Shown here one piece after another: positions 33,336 through 42,072 of a stretch of 64,000 bases of DNA. Positions within the stretch are counted from its first letter, which is position 1. Every line of letters starts with the position of its first letter. Below the pieces are notes generated by a model, which was not told where the DNA came from, did no database searches, and saw only the letters and a program-made list of their open reading frames with translations. Origin of the DNA: Aldehydirespirator sp965219165 (GTDB lineage: Bacteria > Actinomycetota > Acidimicrobiia > Acidimicrobiales > Aldehydirespiratoraceae); contig CBDCMW010000002.1 of NCBI GenBank assembly GCA_965219165.1, positions 868,001-932,000 of the forward strand, written 5' to 3'. The position numbers were made by a program, and so were the translations under genes.

Positions 33336-34099
33336 GCGACCGGGAGGCCCTCAAGCGGAGGATCGACGAGCTGTCGCCGATGGGCGTGCGGTTCGTGGCC
33401 CGCATGGTCGATTCTCTTGCCGACCCGCCCCGGGTTCAGCTCCCGGAATCAGAACCGACCTGGATCACTGACGAGCCCGACTGGATTGAGTACTTCGGGC
33501 TGATGATCTCGGCTCACCACGGCGTAACGGTGGAAGCACTAGGGCTCTCAAGCTTCGAGAGCGCCTTCCGAGGCACATGCGAGGCTGTCGACTGGACTCT
33601 GGACCCGCCTGGCTCGGCTACGCAGCGCTTCGTGGACGTAACCGTCGAAGCATCCGCCGATCAAGCACGCAAGCTGTCGCTCAAGTCGACCGCGGCGCAG
33701 GGGCTATCCGAGACGACAGCGCACATCTCCAAACTGACCGAGGCGGCCTGGATCCAAGACGTCCGATCAGCACGCACGCGTAGGCAACACACGCTCGAGC
33801 TCTTCGAGGAGTACCGCGCCGCGGTGGACGCGATCGTGATGCTGCGGGCGTTCCGGGTCGACCGGACCACGATGCCGCACCGCTACCAGCTCATCGAGAT
33901 CCCCACCGCCATCTTCGAGTCGCTCGCAGACGCGCCGCTGTCCGCGTTCGACGCCGACGGACCCACCATCGACTGCTCGTACCGCGGGAACCCCGCAGCC
34001 GCGCTGGTCTCACTCGACAGGTCCGACGCCAAGATCACCGTCAAGCAGATCCAACTCTCTGTGTGCGACATCCATGCCGAGTGGGCGCTGCAGCCCTGA
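33332..34099 (+). CDS. Putative type II restriction endonuclease coupled to the SPPYW methyltransferase
   Basis: A 255-residue protein whose GTG start overlaps the methyltransferase stop (GTGA). I do not recognise a named family, but the part RFVDVTVEASADQARKLSLK, with acidic residues followed by SLKST, is compatible with a PD-(D/E)xK core, and EAVDWTLDPPG precedes it. Size, coupling and absence of other functions make a restriction enzyme the best guess. The C-terminal half (IDCSYRGNPAAALVSLDRSD) may be a beta-rich target-binding part. The catalytic assignment is tentative. Confidence 0.6.
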   Translation: MSDREALKRRIDELSPMGVRFVARMVDSLADPPRVQLPESEPTWITDEPDWIEYFGLMISAHHGVTVEALGLSSFESAFRGTCEAVDWTLDPPGSATQRFVDVTVEASADQARKLSLKSTAAQGLSETTAHISKLTEAAWIQDVRSARTRRQHTLELFEEYRAAVDAIVMLRAFRVDRTTMPHRYQLIEIPTAIFESLADAPLSAFDADGPTIDCSYRGNPAAALVSLDRSDAKITVKQIQLSVCDIHAEWALQP

Positions 34100-34275
34100 A
34101 GACGTCTAATGGATCTTTGTGCTGTCCCGGGTCATGATTGACATGTTGGCTCCGGTGGGTGTGTGACAGTTTCTCGGACGGGTTCCGGTTCTTGGGCGAC
34201 AGCGGCTCCGGTTGCTGTGTTACACCGGGATGGTCCACGCTTGGTGGTGCTGGGCGAGCCGGATGGGCCGCGGCG

Positions 34276-34740
34276 CTAGCCACTGGCGGTTCCTCGGTGT
34301 GTTTCGTCCGTGAGGGCGGCTCGGACCGACTCCTGCACCCGATCGGCCGCCGACTCGGGGTCTTCGTGCTCCCAGAACCGCAGTACTGTCCACCCGGACT
34401 GCTGGAGGTAGGCGGTGGTCTCGCCGTCCCGCTCGATGTTGCGGGCGATCTTGTCGGCCCAATACTCGGAGTTGGTGGAGGGCTGGGTGTGGTGGTCGGG
34501 GCAGCCGTGCCAGTAGCAGCCGTCGACGAACACCGCGATCCTGCTCTTGCGCAGCACCAGGTCGGCGGTGCGGGGGAGCTCAGGCTGGGGGCGGGCCGAC
34601 ACCCGGAATCGGATACCCCGCCGGTGCACGGCGGAGCGCACGGCCAACTCGGGCTTGGTGTCGCGGCTCCGGTTGCCCTGCATCGATTTGCGCGTCGCAG
34701 GCGACGAAGCCCAAGTCCCGCTCCCAGAGCCCTCGGCCAC
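34276..34740 (-). CDS. vsr: Very-short-patch repair endonuclease Vsr
   Basis: A 154-residue Vsr protein, which nicks next to T:G mismatches left when 5-methylcytosine deaminates. The start block MQGNRSRDTKPELAVRSAVH, PRTADLVLRKSRIAVFVDGC with the catalytic Asp, YWHGCPDH with zinc-binding Cys/His, and VLRFWEHEDP are all present. It reads against the restriction genes and lies about 5 kb from the C5-methyltransferase whose damage it would repair. Confidence 0.93.
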   Translation of the reverse strand: MAEGSGSGTWASSPATRKSMQGNRSRDTKPELAVRSAVHRRGIRFRVSARPQPELPRTADLVLRKSRIAVFVDGCYWHGCPDHHTQPSTNSEYWADKIARNIERDGETTAYLQQSGWTVLRFWEHEDPESAADRVQESVRAALTDETHRGTASG

Positions 34741-34902
34741 CTACAGGACCATAGCGGGCGGTTCTGGTCCGGGTGACGAAGCGTCGCCAACCGTCAGCCT
34801 CTTAGGCTAGTCATCGGACTAAGTCCTAGCTGTCAGGCTGTGGGATGCCCGCCGAAGCGGGGGTGCAGTTGTCGCTCCTCCCTAGGGTTACATCAGAGGA
34901 GA

Positions 34903-35148
34903 ATGATTGTGGAGCATCTGGAAATTGTGAACGTCCATGAGGCCAAGACCCATCTCTCCAAGCTCCTGGAGCGGGCTCACGCGGGAGAGGAGATCATCCT
35001 GGCCAAGGCCGGGAAGCCCTACGCGCGTCTAATGCCGCTCGCACCTGAAGGTGAGCGGCGCGGCGGGCAGCTTCCGGACTTGGTGGTGGGGCCCGAGTTC
35101 TTCGAGCCGCTGCCCGAGGAGGAGCTAAGGGCCTGGGAAGGCAGATGA
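34903..35148 (+). CDS. Phd/YefM-family antitoxin
   Basis: An 81-residue antitoxin with a typical start (LEIVNVHEAKTHLSKLLERA, then GEEIILAKAGKPYARLMPL) that folds into the dimeric DNA-binding domain. The acidic C-terminus (EPLPEEELRAWEGR) would wrap the toxin. ATG 34903 has AGAGGAGA directly upstream. Its stop overlaps the PIN toxin by 4 bp. It likely represses its own operon. Confidence 0.9.
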   Translation: MIVEHLEIVNVHEAKTHLSKLLERAHAGEEIILAKAGKPYARLMPLAPEGERRGGQLPDLVVGPEFFEPLPEEELRAWEGR

Positions 35149-35534
35149 CGCAGCTCCTGCTCGACACCCATGCGCTGCTGTGGTGGTGGTCGGGCGACTC
35201 GGCGCTGTCAGCCACCGCACGGGCCTCGATCGCCGACTCGGAGACGACCGTCTTCGTGAGCGCGGCCAGTGCCTGGGAGATCGCCACGAAGGCACGCGTG
35301 GGACGCCTGGCTGCCCAGGAGGATGTCGTCCCGCGGTTCAGCGAACTGGCGGTGGCGGCGTATCTTCAGCACCTTCCCGTAACGCATCGCCATGGCCTCC
35401 GAGCTGGCAGCTACCCGACGAAGCATCGCGACCCGTTCGACCGGATGCTGGCCGCCCAGGCCGAGCTGGAGTCGCTCACCCTCGTCACCAACGACACGGT
35501 CTTCGAGGAGTTCCCGGTCCGGGTGCTCTGGTAG
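35145..35534 (+). CDS. vapC: PIN-domain toxin, VapC family
   Basis: A 129-residue PIN ribonuclease: LLLDTHALLWWWSG with the first Asp, VSAASAWEIATKARVGRL with the Glu, HRDPFDRMLAAQA with the later Asp, and TLVTNDTVFEEF. VapC toxins cut structured RNAs such as tRNA or rRNA when the antitoxin is degraded. ATGA overlap with the Phd-type partner. Intact, so likely functional. Confidence 0.92.
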   Translation: MTQLLLDTHALLWWWSGDSALSATARASIADSETTVFVSAASAWEIATKARVGRLAAQEDVVPRFSELAVAAYLQHLPVTHRHGLRAGSYPTKHRDPFDRMLAAQAELESLTLVTNDTVFEEFPVRVLW

Positions 35535-35717
35535 CCCGGCCGCGGCGCGGCGTGTTCGCGCCGCGCCGTGGACCCGCGCACCCGGTACTCCGGGGCACTC
35601 GGCACTCCGGGTATCTCGATCCCCGGCATCTTGCACTGCGCGATGCCGCGGACAAGTGCGATCATGTCCTGTAACCCAGGACACCTATGGCTCGCGGCAG
35701 GAAGGGGCGAGCGAGGC

Positions 35718-36233
35718 GTGGACGGCGACACCCGCGACACCGAGCTGCTGGTCGACGAGGCCGTCGAGCGCGTCGGACGCTGGCTGGAGGCCGGCGACAC
35801 GTCGGTGTCGAGGCGTCACCGCGCCCCGACGCGGCGGCTGGCCAGGATGGGGCGCGACCGGCCGGGCACTGCCTTCGCGATGCGGTTCGTGGACCGGGTG
35901 ATCCGGCCCGAGGATCCAGCGGTCGCGGCGGCCCAGCTGGCATCGCTGGTGGGCGAGGCCGAGCTGCCCTCGTTCCTGTCGCCGGTGGACAGGCTGCTGG
36001 TGCGCCTCGGCGCCCGGACCAGCGACGAGCTTGCAGCCCGGCTCGGCTCGCTCGGCATCCAGCGGATGCGGGTGGTGGGAACCTGCCGCGACGAGCTTCG
36101 AGTCGCCGCCAACGACGCTGGCGTCCACCTCGCCGACGACCCCGTCACCGCCGAGGGCCGCATCGAGCTGCTCCACTACCTCAGAGAGCAGGCCGTCAGC
36201 CGCACCACCCACCGCTACGGCAACGTCCTGTAG
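35718..36233 (+). pseudogene. Relic of bifunctional proline/P5C dehydrogenase (putA) with internal deletion
   Basis: The first ~100 residues (LLVDEAVERVGRWLEAGD, FAMRFVDRVIRPEDPAVAAA, LPSFLSPVDRLLVRLGA) look like the N-terminus of an actinobacterial PutA. The last ~70 (RMRVVGTCRDELRVAANDAG, GRIELLHYLREQAVS, THRYGNVL) look like its extreme C-terminus. The roughly 900 residues between, holding the proline dehydrogenase barrel and the aldehyde dehydrogenase domain, are absent, with the frame kept. The 171-residue product cannot be an enzyme. GTG 35718 is a guess. Confidence 0.65.
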
Positions 36234-36317
36234 CGGGCGGAGTGCTGGTCGCCGCCTCGCAACCGCAGCCGAGTGCCCACGCCCGGCGACGGCCGGCTTC
36301 CTATAGTTCCCGACGCC

Positions 36318-37451
36318 ATGACTGATGTCTCGTCCCGCTCCTTCGATGCCGTGGTCGTGGGCGGCGGCATCGCCGGGGCGTCAGCGGCCTGGGCGCTGGC
36401 TCGACGGGGTCACCGCGTGGCCGTGGTCGAACGCGAGGCGTCGCTCACCGCTCACAGCACGGGCCGCTCGGCGGCCCAGTTCCTGGCCTCTTACGGCGGG
36501 CCGGCCAACCGCATCCTCAGTGCCGCGTCGCGGCTGTTCCTGGAAGCCGGCGCCGACGGCCTCGCCGACAGCGAGTTGCTGGTGCCCCGCGACGTGCTCT
36601 GGGTGGCGCCCGCTGGCTTCGACCAGCAGCTGTCGGCCAGGATCGCGGCCAACCAGACCATGGGCACCCCTTGCGAGCGACTCGACGCCGCAGGCGCCGT
36701 GGGGCTGTGCGCCGCCCTTGACCCGGCGTGGCTGGAGGCGGGCGTGATCGAGTACGGCGGTTTCGATATCGACGTCGCCGAGCTGCATCAGGCCTTCCTG
36801 CGCGGCGCCCGCGCCGAAGGAGCGACGGTGCTGCGCGACCACGGCGTGAGAGCGCTCGCCCGCCGCGTCGGCGCCTGGCAAGTGGACGTCGGCGAGCGGG
36901 TCCTCAGCTGCGCCGCCGTCATCGACGCGGCCGGTGCCTGGGCCGACGAGGTGGCCCGCATGGCTGGCGTGCGCCCCGTCGGGCTGCAGCCGTGCCGGCG
37001 CACCGTGTTCACGTTCGCCAGCCGCTTCGAGTCGGCGGAGTGGCCCCTGGTCGTCGGGGCCGATGAGAGCTTCTACTTCAAGCCCGAGGGCGCCGACCAG
37101 ATCCTGGCCTCGCCCGCCGATGAGCAGCCCATCGAACCCTGCGACGTCAAACCCCGCGAGATCGACGTTGCGGCCGGGATCGAGGCCGTCAACCGGGCCA
37201 CGATCCTCGACGTCCGCTCGGTTCGCTCCACCTGGGCTGGTCTGCGCACGTTCGCTCCCGACCGGGTGCCGGTCGTCGGCTTCGATAGCGAGGCGCACGG
37301 GTTCTTATGGTGCGCCGGACAGGGCGGCACCGGCATCCAGACATCCCCGGCCATCGCCATCCTCACGGCCGACCTGATCAGCGGCCAGACTCCCCAGGGG
37401 CTCCCCGCCGACCTCGTAACTGAGCTAAGCCCCAACCGATTCAGGCGTTGA
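36318..37451 (+). CDS. FAD-dependent oxidoreductase (D-amino acid oxidase family)
   Basis: A 377-residue DAO-type flavoprotein. The Rossmann start is FDAVVVGGGIAGASAAWALA with E in VVEREAS, the flavin loop is TAHSTGRSAAQF, and the C-terminal FAD block is GFLWCAGQGGTGIQTSPA. Such enzymes oxidise amino acids or N-methyl compounds with imine release. First gene of a catabolic cluster, 118 bp before the racemase. ATG 36318 starts close to the Rossmann strand. Confidence 0.85.
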   Translation: MTDVSSRSFDAVVVGGGIAGASAAWALARRGHRVAVVEREASLTAHSTGRSAAQFLASYGGPANRILSAASRLFLEAGADGLADSELLVPRDVLWVAPAGFDQQLSARIAANQTMGTPCERLDAAGAVGLCAALDPAWLEAGVIEYGGFDIDVAELHQAFLRGARAEGATVLRDHGVRALARRVGAWQVDVGERVLSCAAVIDAAGAWADEVARMAGVRPVGLQPCRRTVFTFASRFESAEWPLVVGADESFYFKPEGADQILASPADEQPIEPCDVKPREIDVAAGIEAVNRATILDVRSVRSTWAGLRTFAPDRVPVVGFDSEAHGFLWCAGQGGTGIQTSPAIAILTADLISGQTPQGLPADLVTELSPNRFRR

Positions 37452-37569
37452 GTCGGTGCTGTACGCACATCGACGGACTCTGAGCTATGCCAACTGCCCA
37501 TGATCCTGGCGTTCAACCCTCCAATATGGTGCGCGAGATCGTCCGCGGATCATCCAGGGGAGGCAGTTC

Positions 37570-38346
37570 ATGGTTCGGATTCTGTGGATCAACCCCGTCG
37601 GCACCGACGCCTATGACGCGCCAATAGGAGCTGAACTGCGGCGCGAGGCTGCGCCCAATACCCGGGTGGACGTGTGCTCGCTGCCCGGTGTGGGTCCCCA
37701 ACATCTCGAATGGAACGCCCTGGAAGCCGTCGTAGCCGGCCCCACCATGGGGGTCCTTCGCTGGGCTGCCGAGCAGCGGGGCTACGACGCTGCGGTCATC
37801 GGCTGCTTCTATGACCCGTTCCTGCGCGGCGCTCGTGAGCTGGCCTCACGGATGGCCGTCACCGCGCCCGCCGAGGCCTGCCTGCACATCGCGGCCACGC
37901 TTGGCGAGCGGGTCTCGATCCTCGTCGGGCGGCGCAAGTGGATCCCCGAGATGCACGAGAACGTGGTCAAGTACGGCTATGGCGACCACCTCGCATCGTT
38001 CCGAGTGCTGGAGATGAGCGTCGACGAGTTCCAAGCCGACCCAGAGACCACCCAGCAACGCATACTGGCCGAGGCCGAGGCTGCCGTGCACGCGGACAGG
38101 GCCGACGCCGTCGTGCTGGGCTGCACGATCGAGTTCGGCTTCTACCGTGAGGTGCAAGAGAAGATTGGGGTGCCGGTCATAGACGCCGTCACGGCCCCCT
38201 TGCGCTACGCGGAGTTCCTCGCCAATATCGGGGCCGACCACGGCTGGCGGACCAGTCGAGTGGGTGGATACGACTCGGTGCCGGTTCGCGAGCTCGAATG
38301 GATCCCGATGCTGGAGCCGGTTCTCGACGCCGACCCCCGGGGCTGA
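37570..38346 (+). CDS. Asp/Glu/hydantoin racemase family protein
   Basis: A 258-residue cofactor-free racemase-fold protein with the two catalytic cysteines in AAVIGCFYDPFL and VVLGCTIEFG. Members racemise aspartate, glutamate or 5-substituted hydantoins, or isomerise maleate. AGGGGAGG lies before ATG 37570. Next to DUF917 and HyuA genes, a hydantoin-type substrate is likely. Confidence 0.88.
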   Translation: MVRILWINPVGTDAYDAPIGAELRREAAPNTRVDVCSLPGVGPQHLEWNALEAVVAGPTMGVLRWAAEQRGYDAAVIGCFYDPFLRGARELASRMAVTAPAEACLHIAATLGERVSILVGRRKWIPEMHENVVKYGYGDHLASFRVLEMSVDEFQADPETTQQRILAEAEAAVHADRADAVVLGCTIEFGFYREVQEKIGVPVIDAVTAPLRYAEFLANIGADHGWRTSRVGGYDSVPVRELEWIPMLEPVLDADPRG

Positions 38347-38378
38347 CCGCCGACCCCAGCCCCTTCGATGGAGCCGCC

Positions 38379-39446
38379 ATGGAAACGCTGACCGCTGACG
38401 ACATCGAGGCCCTGTGCCTTGGCGCCACCCTGCTCGGCACCGGCGGGGGCGGTGATCCCTACATCGCCAAACTGGTGGCCCACCAGGCCCTCGAGACCTA
38501 CGGACCGGTCCAGGTCGTGGACGCCGCCGACCTGCCCCCCGACGCCCTCGTGCTCACGACGGCGGTGATCGGTGCACCCACCGTGATCCTGGAGAAGATT
38601 CCAGCCGGCACCGAGTACGTAGCTGGCGTGAGGGCTCTGGCCTCCTATCTGGGCAAGGAGGCAGCCGCGATCATGCCGATAGAGGTTGGCGGGTGCAACA
38701 CCCTGCTGCCCATCGCCACCGCAGCCGAGATGGGCCTGCCCATCGTCAACGCCGACTCGATGCGCCGGGCGTTCCCCCAGATCGAGATGACGGTGTTCAC
38801 CCTGGCCGGGTTACCGGCCGGGCCGCTGTCAGTCGCCGACGAGAAGGGCAACCAGTGCGTCTTCGAGACGACGACGAACCAGGTGGCCGAAACGCTGGCC
38901 CGGACCGCAGTCATCCAGCTTGGCCTGGCCAATTCCATCAGCTGTTATCCGCTCACCGCGGCCCAGGTGGCTGAGCACGCCATCGGGGGTTCGCTCACCT
39001 ACTGCACTGAGGTGGGACGCCTCCTACAGGCAGTGAAGGACGGAAAGGACGGAGCCTGGGAGCGCTTCCTCGCCGAGTCCGGGTCGCGCCAGTTCTTCAC
39101 GGGCAAGGTGGTCGATCTCGACCGCCGCACCACCGACGGCTTCGCTCGCTCCACAGTGATTCTTGAGGACCTCGACGGCCTCGACGCCACCATGCGCATC
39201 GAGGTGCAGAACGAGAACCTTATCGCCTTCCTCGATGGCAAGCCCACCATCACCACTCCCAATCTCATCTGCCTGCTCGACTGCGAGACCTTCGACCCCA
39301 TCACCACCGAGGTGCTGGCCTACGGCAACCGGGTGATCGTGATCGGCATGCCCTGCGCGCCGGAATGGCATCAGGAGGGGATGCTCGACCTCGTGGGGCC
39401 GAGGGCCTTCGGATACGACATCGACTTCGTGGAGCTGTCGGCATGA
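38379..39446 (+). CDS. DUF917 family protein (S-methyl thiohydantoin desulfurase-like)
   Basis: A 355-residue protein of the DUF917 family, whose Pfam domains carry the S-Me-THD name. It starts TLTADDIEALCLGATLLGTG, then GGGGDPYIAKL, IMPIEVGGCNTLLPIATAAE, VNADSMRRAFPQIEMT, and ends FGYDIDFVEL. Family members are typically next to a hydantoinase/oxoprolinase A gene, as here, where the stop overlaps the HyuA start (ATGA). They may take the place of the B subunit. Substrate inferred to be a hydantoin-like ring. Confidence 0.88.
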   Translation: METLTADDIEALCLGATLLGTGGGGDPYIAKLVAHQALETYGPVQVVDAADLPPDALVLTTAVIGAPTVILEKIPAGTEYVAGVRALASYLGKEAAAIMPIEVGGCNTLLPIATAAEMGLPIVNADSMRRAFPQIEMTVFTLAGLPAGPLSVADEKGNQCVFETTTNQVAETLARTAVIQLGLANSISCYPLTAAQVAEHAIGGSLTYCTEVGRLLQAVKDGKDGAWERFLAESGSRQFFTGKVVDLDRRTTDGFARSTVILEDLDGLDATMRIEVQNENLIAFLDGKPTITTPNLICLLDCETFDPITTEVLAYGNRVIVIGMPCAPEWHQEGMLDLVGPRAFGYDIDFVELSA

Positions 39447-41029
39447 CCAGCGAGCACGGCCACCGGCCAGAGTTGCGCATCGGCATCGACGTCGGCGGAA
39501 CCAATACTGACGCGGTGATAATCGATGCCGCCGGCACTGTGATCAGCGCAGTCAAGATAGCCACTACTCCCGAGCCGATCGACGGGATTCGCGAGTCGCT
39601 CGACAAGGTGCTGTCCGTCGTGGAGAAGGCACTGGTGACCAAGGCGATGCTGGGCACCACCCACCCCACCAACGCCATCATCGAGCGCCGGGGTCTCGAC
39701 ACCGTCGGCGTGCTGCGGCTGGCCGCCCCATCGTCGCTCGGCGTGCGTCCCGGCGCGGCCTGGCCCGTCGACATCCGGTCCATGGTGATTGGCGCCTCGG
39801 CCATAATCGAGGGCGGCAACGAGTACACCGGCGCCGAGATCGCCCCACTCGACACCAACGCCATCCGCCGTTTCGCGGCCACCGCCGTCGCCGCGGGGTG
39901 CCGCGCCATCGCGGTGTCGGCCGCGTTCAGCCCGGCCACCGGCGAGCACGAGATCCGTGCTCGCGACATCCTCGCGGCCGAGCTCGGCAGCGCCTTCCCC
40001 GTGTCGCTCAGCCACCAGGTGGGCTCGCTGGGCCTGCTTGAGCGCGAGAACGCCACGATCCTCAATGCGGCCCTTCTGAGCGTGGCCTCCAGCGTGGTGG
40101 ACGGGTTCGAGAGCGCCTTGGTCGCCCACGATCTGGCCATAGACGCCTACCTCACCCAGAACGACGGCACGCTCCTGACCGCGGCCGAAGCCGGGCGATT
40201 CCCCGTTCTGACCCTCGGTTCGGGCCCCACCAACTCGATGAGGGGCGCATGCGCGCTGGCCGGGGTCAACGACGCCGTCGTGATTGATGTGGGTGGAACA
40301 TCGGCCGACGCGGGCATCCTCGTGGACGGCTTCCCCCGCGAGTCCACCGCCGCAGTCGAGGTTGGGGGGGTGCGCACCAACTTCCGCATGCCCGACCTGA
40401 TCTCCATCGGGCTGGGAGGGGGAACCATCGTGCGGGATGCCGGGGCCGGCAACGGCTACGAACTCGCCATTGGCCCCGACTCCGTGGGCTACGCGGTGGC
40501 AACCGACGCCCTGTGCGTCGGCGGCGGCACCCTGACGTTGTCTGACGTCTCCTTGGCGTCCGGGCGTTTCGACGGCTTCGGGGATCCGGCGCTGGTGGAG
40601 CACCTCGACGCCGGACTGGTGAGCGACGCTTTGGGTTGGGTGGACGAGCAGGTGTCGATCATGAGCGATCGCATGAAGTCGAGCCGGGCCGAGATTCCCT
40701 TGCTGGCCGTGGGCGGGGGCGCCCACCTGATCGCGGAACAGGTGCCCGGCATCTCCGAAGTGCTGCGCCCGCAGAGCTACTCGGTGGCCAACGCCTACGG
40801 CGCCTGCATCGCCGAGGCTTCCGGCACCGTCGACCGGGTCTACAGCTACGACCGCACCAGCCGTGAGGAGTGCCTCGACGACGCAAAAGAACTGGCCGCC
40901 AACGCCGCGGTGCGCTCCGGCGCCCATCCAGACCGGATCCGCATAACCACGGTCACCGAGGTGCCCATGACCTACGTGCCCGGTGGCGGCTGCCGGGTCA
41001 TGGTGAAGGCTGTTGGCCCCCTCGCCTGA
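39443..41029 (+). CDS. Hydantoinase/oxoprolinase A-type protein (HyuA family)
   Basis: A 528-residue ASKHA-fold protein for ATP-dependent ring opening. Phosphate-1 is LRIGIDVGGTNTDAVIID, the signature LGTTHPTNAIIERRGLDTVG follows, the central part is DAVVIDVGGTSADAGIL, and LISIGLGGGTIVRD comes later. It is shorter than the classic HyuA because the C-terminal domain is reduced, as in homologues paired with DUF917. It overlaps both neighbours. Its partner is most likely DUF917, not a HyuB. Confidence 0.9.
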   Translation: MTSEHGHRPELRIGIDVGGTNTDAVIIDAAGTVISAVKIATTPEPIDGIRESLDKVLSVVEKALVTKAMLGTTHPTNAIIERRGLDTVGVLRLAAPSSLGVRPGAAWPVDIRSMVIGASAIIEGGNEYTGAEIAPLDTNAIRRFAATAVAAGCRAIAVSAAFSPATGEHEIRARDILAAELGSAFPVSLSHQVGSLGLLERENATILNAALLSVASSVVDGFESALVAHDLAIDAYLTQNDGTLLTAAEAGRFPVLTLGSGPTNSMRGACALAGVNDAVVIDVGGTSADAGILVDGFPRESTAAVEVGGVRTNFRMPDLISIGLGGGTIVRDAGAGNGYELAIGPDSVGYAVATDALCVGGGTLTLSDVSLASGRFDGFGDPALVEHLDAGLVSDALGWVDEQVSIMSDRMKSSRAEIPLLAVGGGAHLIAEQVPGISEVLRPQSYSVANAYGACIAEASGTVDRVYSYDRTSREECLDDAKELAANAAVRSGAHPDRIRITTVTEVPMTYVPGGGCRVMVKAVGPLA

Positions 41030-42029
41030 GTTCTTGCTGCCGATCGCCGACTCCCACAACGACCTTCTCCTGGCCTGCATGCACCGGCGGGAGCGGGGAG
41101 CGGCCGACCCGTTCGGCGACGATTGGCTGCCAGGTCTACAGGCGGGCGGCGTCGTGTTCCAGGTGCTGCCGATCTTCACCGAGGAGCAGTTCGTCGGCGA
41201 GGCGGCCCTGCGCCGCACTCTCGAAGTCGTCGCGCTGGCCCGCGAGATCGCTGTAGTCCACCGGGCCGACGTTGCCATCGTGGAACAGGCCGACGACATC
41301 GATCGGATCATCGACAGCGGCCGCATTGCCCTGCTAATCGCCATCGAGGGTGCCGAGCCGGTCGGCTCGTCGATCGCGTTGTTCGAGACCCTGGACCGTC
41401 TCGGGGTGCGCATGGCCTCGCTCACTTGGAACCGGCGCACGATGCTGGCCGACGGGATCGCCGAGTCCGGCACCGGCGGCCGTCTCTCGTCGCTGGGAGT
41501 GGAGGCCGTCGCCGAGATGGACAGGCTCGGCATGGTGCTCGACGTCAGCCACCTGTCAGCCGCCGGAGTCGAGCACTTGGCCGAGGTGGCGACCGGGCCC
41601 TTCGTGGCTAGCCATTCCTCCTGCCGGGCACTGAGCGACCACCCTCGCAACCTCACCGACGGGCAGATCAAGATGGTGGCCGCCTGCGGAGGCTTCGTGG
41701 CCGTCAACGCCTTCGGTCCCTTCGTGTCGGACACAGCGCCCACCATCGAGGGCCTCGTCGATCACATCGAGCACGCCGCTCTGGTCGCCGGCGACGATCG
41801 GGTCGCCATCGGGGCTGACTTCATCGACGATCTGGTCCGCATCGTCGATCCCATCCTCGGGCGTCAGCTCCTGGTCGACTCGGCCGACCTGGTGTTCATA
41901 GACGACCTGAGAGCGCCTGCCGACTATCCGAACCTGGTCGCACGTCTCGTCGAACGGTTCGGCGCCGACCGGGCGGCTCGATTCGCCAGCGTAAACATGC
42001 TTGACTTCTTCCGTGCCAGCCTGCGGTAG
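41013..42029 (+). CDS. Membrane-dipeptidase (M19) family zinc peptidase
   Basis: A 338-residue renal-dipeptidase-like enzyme. The metal site comprises HxD in PIADSHNDLLL, Glu in LLIAIEGAEPV and His in PFVASHSSCRAL with the family's N-x-x-D end (DHPRNLTDGQ). Such enzymes cut dipeptides, including those with a D-residue, and some related lactams. TTG 41013 overlaps hyuA by 17 bp, so translation is coupled. In this cluster it may split a dipeptide-like ring-opened product. Confidence 0.88.
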   Translation: MAPSPEFLLPIADSHNDLLLACMHRRERGAADPFGDDWLPGLQAGGVVFQVLPIFTEEQFVGEAALRRTLEVVALAREIAVVHRADVAIVEQADDIDRIIDSGRIALLIAIEGAEPVGSSIALFETLDRLGVRMASLTWNRRTMLADGIAESGTGGRLSSLGVEAVAEMDRLGMVLDVSHLSAAGVEHLAEVATGPFVASHSSCRALSDHPRNLTDGQIKMVAACGGFVAVNAFGPFVSDTAPTIEGLVDHIEHAALVAGDDRVAIGADFIDDLVRIVDPILGRQLLVDSADLVFIDDLRAPADYPNLVARLVERFGADRAARFASVNMLDFFRASLR

Positions 42030-42072
42030 GTGTGGGCGGGCTCCGGCAGAGCGGCCTCTGTAGGTTTGGGCC

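Noticed and set aside
34138..34776. A 212-residue plus-strand open frame
   Set aside because: It is opposite Vsr, whose motifs are complete; the plus-strand peptide is only Gly/Val-rich shadow.
39371..41746. A 791-residue minus-strand open frame
   Set aside because: It is antisense to the HyuA and dipeptidase genes, and its sequence is typical of a high-GC shadow frame.
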